64,000 nt of DNA, from positions 79,978 to 143,977 of the forward strand of contig JAESIW010000207.1 of NCBI GenBank assembly GCA_016802295.1. Direction: 5' to 3'. This DNA comes from Brachionus rotundiformis. Taxonomy: Eukaryota > Rotifera > Eurotatoria > Ploima > Brachionidae. The notes beneath the pieces are model-generated. The model ran no database searches. It had not been told where the DNA came from and worked only from the letters and a program-made list of their open reading frames with translations. Every line of letters starts with the position of its first letter. The stretch's first letter is position 1. Positions 62,299 to 64,000 of this stretch are shown here, piece after piece. The translations under genes were made by a program, and so were the position numbers.

Positions 62299-62622
62299 GG
62301 GTACTGATTGTTTCGCAAGCAACCTCAGTTGAACAACTACTTGCTGGGGATTTTAAAGGTGCATTGGAAACACAAAAGCGATGTCTAGGTACTATTAATA
62401 ATGTTGCCAATGGTATACCAGTAGCTGGGCATTGCAAAGGTAATCGACTAATTATGAACTAGTAAAATATTATTGCTTCAATCTTTAGGTTTTATTGATC
62501 ATGTTCTAGGAGACGAAAATGGTGGAAATGAGGCTTTAAACGCAGCAACCCGAAGCGTAGTTGTTCTTGGAAGTGGTGCAGCTGCCGGATTTGCAACAGG
62601 AGGCAAAATTTTTTTAAAATAA
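62299..62622 (+). CDS. Small two-exon protein with conserved GHxKG / glycine-rich core
   Basis: Exon 1 (to 62439) encodes VSQATSVEQLLAGDFKGALE, TQKRCLGTINNVANGIPVAG and HCK. A 49-nt intron (62440-62488, GTAATC...TTTAG) follows. Exon 2 continues in frame GFIDHVLGDENGGNEALNAA, TRSVVVLGSGAAAGFATGGK and stops at 62620-62622. The pattern SQ----L--GD--GA--TQ, then IPV-GH-KG----GD--GG--A---A-R, then a Gly-rich hydrophobic end is a conserved uncharacterised animal family as I recall it. Here the Gly-rich part is cut short. An ATG at 62297 (MGTDC) is one base out of frame, so the copy may be damaged or lack its first exon. Confidence 0.6.
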
Positions 62623-62829
62623 AAATATAATTTAGACTCACAATAAAATTTTAAATTTTCATTGTTTTACTCTGAAAAATCCCGAAAAAAGGTAAATTGT
62701 TATCATAATTTTGCTGACATATTTTTCACATTTAACTAAAATATCCAAAAGAAGATAGTAATTTTTTATTTTAGAATATTTTAATAATTTTAAAATCAAA
62801 TAAAATTAAGAAAATCTCAAAAAATATAA

Positions 62830-63378
62830 ATGGATAATATAGAACTTAGAGTTGAAAATAAATTTGATTATGATGAAATAGATAAAGTACATGATGAAGC
62901 ATTTAAAAGTCGATTTGAATCCCAACTAGTAAGACAACTACGAAATACCGAAAAATTCCAAATTCAGCTTTCTATTGTTGCTTGTGATTCAAATGGTGAC
63001 TCAAATGAGAACGACAATATAATAGGACACGTTTTATTTTATCCTATTAAAGTTTTAACTGATCAGAGAGAGATTAAAAGTCTTGCACTAGCCCCACTCG
63101 GTATTTTGCCATCTTTCCAGAAGAAAGGTATTGGAAGCAAATTGGTAGCAGAAGGATTGAAAACTGCAAATTCTCTTGGTTTTGAGTGTATATTTGTCTT
63201 GGGACATAATGAATACTACACTCGTTTTGGATTTAAACCAACTCTGGAAACTTGGAATATTAAGTCTCCTTTTGATTGTCAATCACAGGATTATATGGCA
63301 ATTGAATTACCTGGTTATTCAAATTGTCTCAAAGATGCAGCAAGTGTCAAAATTAAATATCCAAAAGAATTTCTTTAA
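62830..63378 (+). CDS. GNAT-family N-acetyltransferase (YhbS-like)
   Basis: An intact 182-aa single-exon gene. It starts MDNIELRVENKFDYDEIDKV. Strand beta-2/3 holds QLSIVACDSNG and IIGHVLFYPIKVL. Beta-4 with SLALAPLGILPSFQKKGIGS gives the acetyl-CoA site (Q97-K-K-G100-I-G102, the Q/R-x-x-G-x-G/A motif A). CIFVLGHNEYYTRFGF (121-135) is the beta-5/6 region with the Tyr that can act as general acid. It transfers acetyl from acetyl-CoA to an unknown small amine or protein and is probably cytosolic. The LALAPLxVLPxxQxxGIGSxLV and VLGHxxYYxRFGF words are typical of bacterial YhbS-type enzymes, so acquisition by horizontal transfer is possible. AATAAA follows the stop near 63451. Confidence 0.88.
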   Translation: MDNIELRVENKFDYDEIDKVHDEAFKSRFESQLVRQLRNTEKFQIQLSIVACDSNGDSNENDNIIGHVLFYPIKVLTDQREIKSLALAPLGILPSFQKKGIGSKLVAEGLKTANSLGFECIFVLGHNEYYTRFGFKPTLETWNIKSPFDCQSQDYMAIELPGYSNCLKDAASVKIKYPKEFL

Positions 63379-64000
63379 ATAATCAAAAACTATAAAGACA
63401 ATTTAAAAGCAAAAGATTTTTGATTACTTTTATAAATAATTTATTTCTAAATAAAATTACTAAATTTGCATCTTATATTTTAAATTAGTAATAATAATTA
63501 GTAATATCTGTCATTATATGTATTTTTCACAAAAAATTTGTTATTTGTCGTTTGGATATAAAAAGAATAGCTTCACTTATTCGTCTGGTAAATGCTCAAA
63601 TTGTCAATATCATCCTTAAGCATAACCTTGAACTACATTTATCCTATCTGTTATAAAAACTTAGTATGAAGTAACTTTAGTTTTTAATAAATCAAAATGA
63701 TTGAGTAAAATCAGCAAGAAGAAAGTATTCAGCCTTATTTATATTTTGACAAAATTACTAGTGATTTAAAATAAATCTTAAAATTAGACTTTTTACCAAT
63801 TACAATTTGAATTAGATTTGAACTTTAAAAAAGGATTAAAGTTTTAATAAAACTTAAAAAAAAAGTTCCATTAATGTTCAAAAAATTTAATTAACGCATA
63901 TTTGATATAATTAATGCTTGTGTTATGCTTGCAGAACTAAGTATATTTATCATTAGAATTTATTGGTTATAAATATTGGTTAAATATCATATTCGATGGG
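63379..64000. other. Non-coding 3' end of window
   Basis: The 3' flank of the GNAT gene, AT-rich. No gene or repeat was recognised. Confidence 0.4.

Noticed and set aside
1..64000. CRISPR arrays, bacterial operons or a prophage
   Set aside because: No regularly spaced repeats or operon structure; introns and animal gene families show a eukaryotic genome.

Overview
The window is eukaryotic and visibly AT-rich. It has spliced genes with very short introns (43, 48, 49 and 55 nt where both splice sites and the reading frame agree), no operons, animal gene families (DEG/ENaC channels, an LRR-ectodomain 7TM receptor, apolipoprotein-L-like proteins, homeodomain and BEN domains) and a dense layer of decayed transposons. 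The best guess is a small invertebrate, most likely a monogonont rotifer such as Brachionus. That is an inference from composition and gene content; no rRNA or mitochondrial marker is present to prove it.

Layout. 1-8 kb: decayed elements (unassigned relic, Ty3/gypsy RNase H-integrase relic, glycogenin-like GT8 pseudogene, LINE endonuclease fragment, Helitron helicase and Rep-side fragments). 8-24 kb: a truncated ENaC copy, a broken ApoL-like copy, a tRNA-type SINE, an intact HExxH protein (15589-16650), a MULE with a 9-bp target duplication (17268-19039), a full-length ENaC (20910-22382) and a third ENaC fragment in the opposite orientation. 24.3-26.7 kb: an intact 776-aa LRR/7TM receptor. 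27-37 kb: LINEs and the ApoL-like cluster, whose centre is a ~1.1-kb-arm palindrome carrying two head-to-head ApoL-like copies (34745-35485 minus, 35752-36624 plus). 37.5-42 kb: a spliced BEN-domain gene beside a CACTA-like relic, and a truncated hAT transposase. 42.7-44.2 kb: a second full-length ENaC. 45-53 kb: TA-flanked and mariner-like non-autonomous elements, LINE pieces, a SWIM-domain MULE, an ApoL fragment and a miniature LTR element. 54-60.5 kb: a piggyBac-type MITE with TTAA duplications, a decayed two-homeodomain gene, a nearly intact MULE with TIRs and target duplication (56379-58584), and a spliced SWIM-domain transposon gene with a putative cysteine-peptidase-like tail. 61-64 kb: small acidic ORFs, a small two-exon glycine-rich gene and an intact GNAT acetyltransferase.

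Genes that look intact: the 353-aa HExxH protein, two ENaC channels, the LRR/7TM receptor, one 290-aa ApoL-like protein (with a 21-codon-deleted partner), the GNAT enzyme and the 456-aa MULE transposase ORF. Most other coding sequence is transposon debris with frameshifts. The main themes are local duplication of membrane-protein genes (ENaC, ApoL-like) by inverted rearrangement, and nested transposition. No tRNA, rRNA or CRISPR array was seen.
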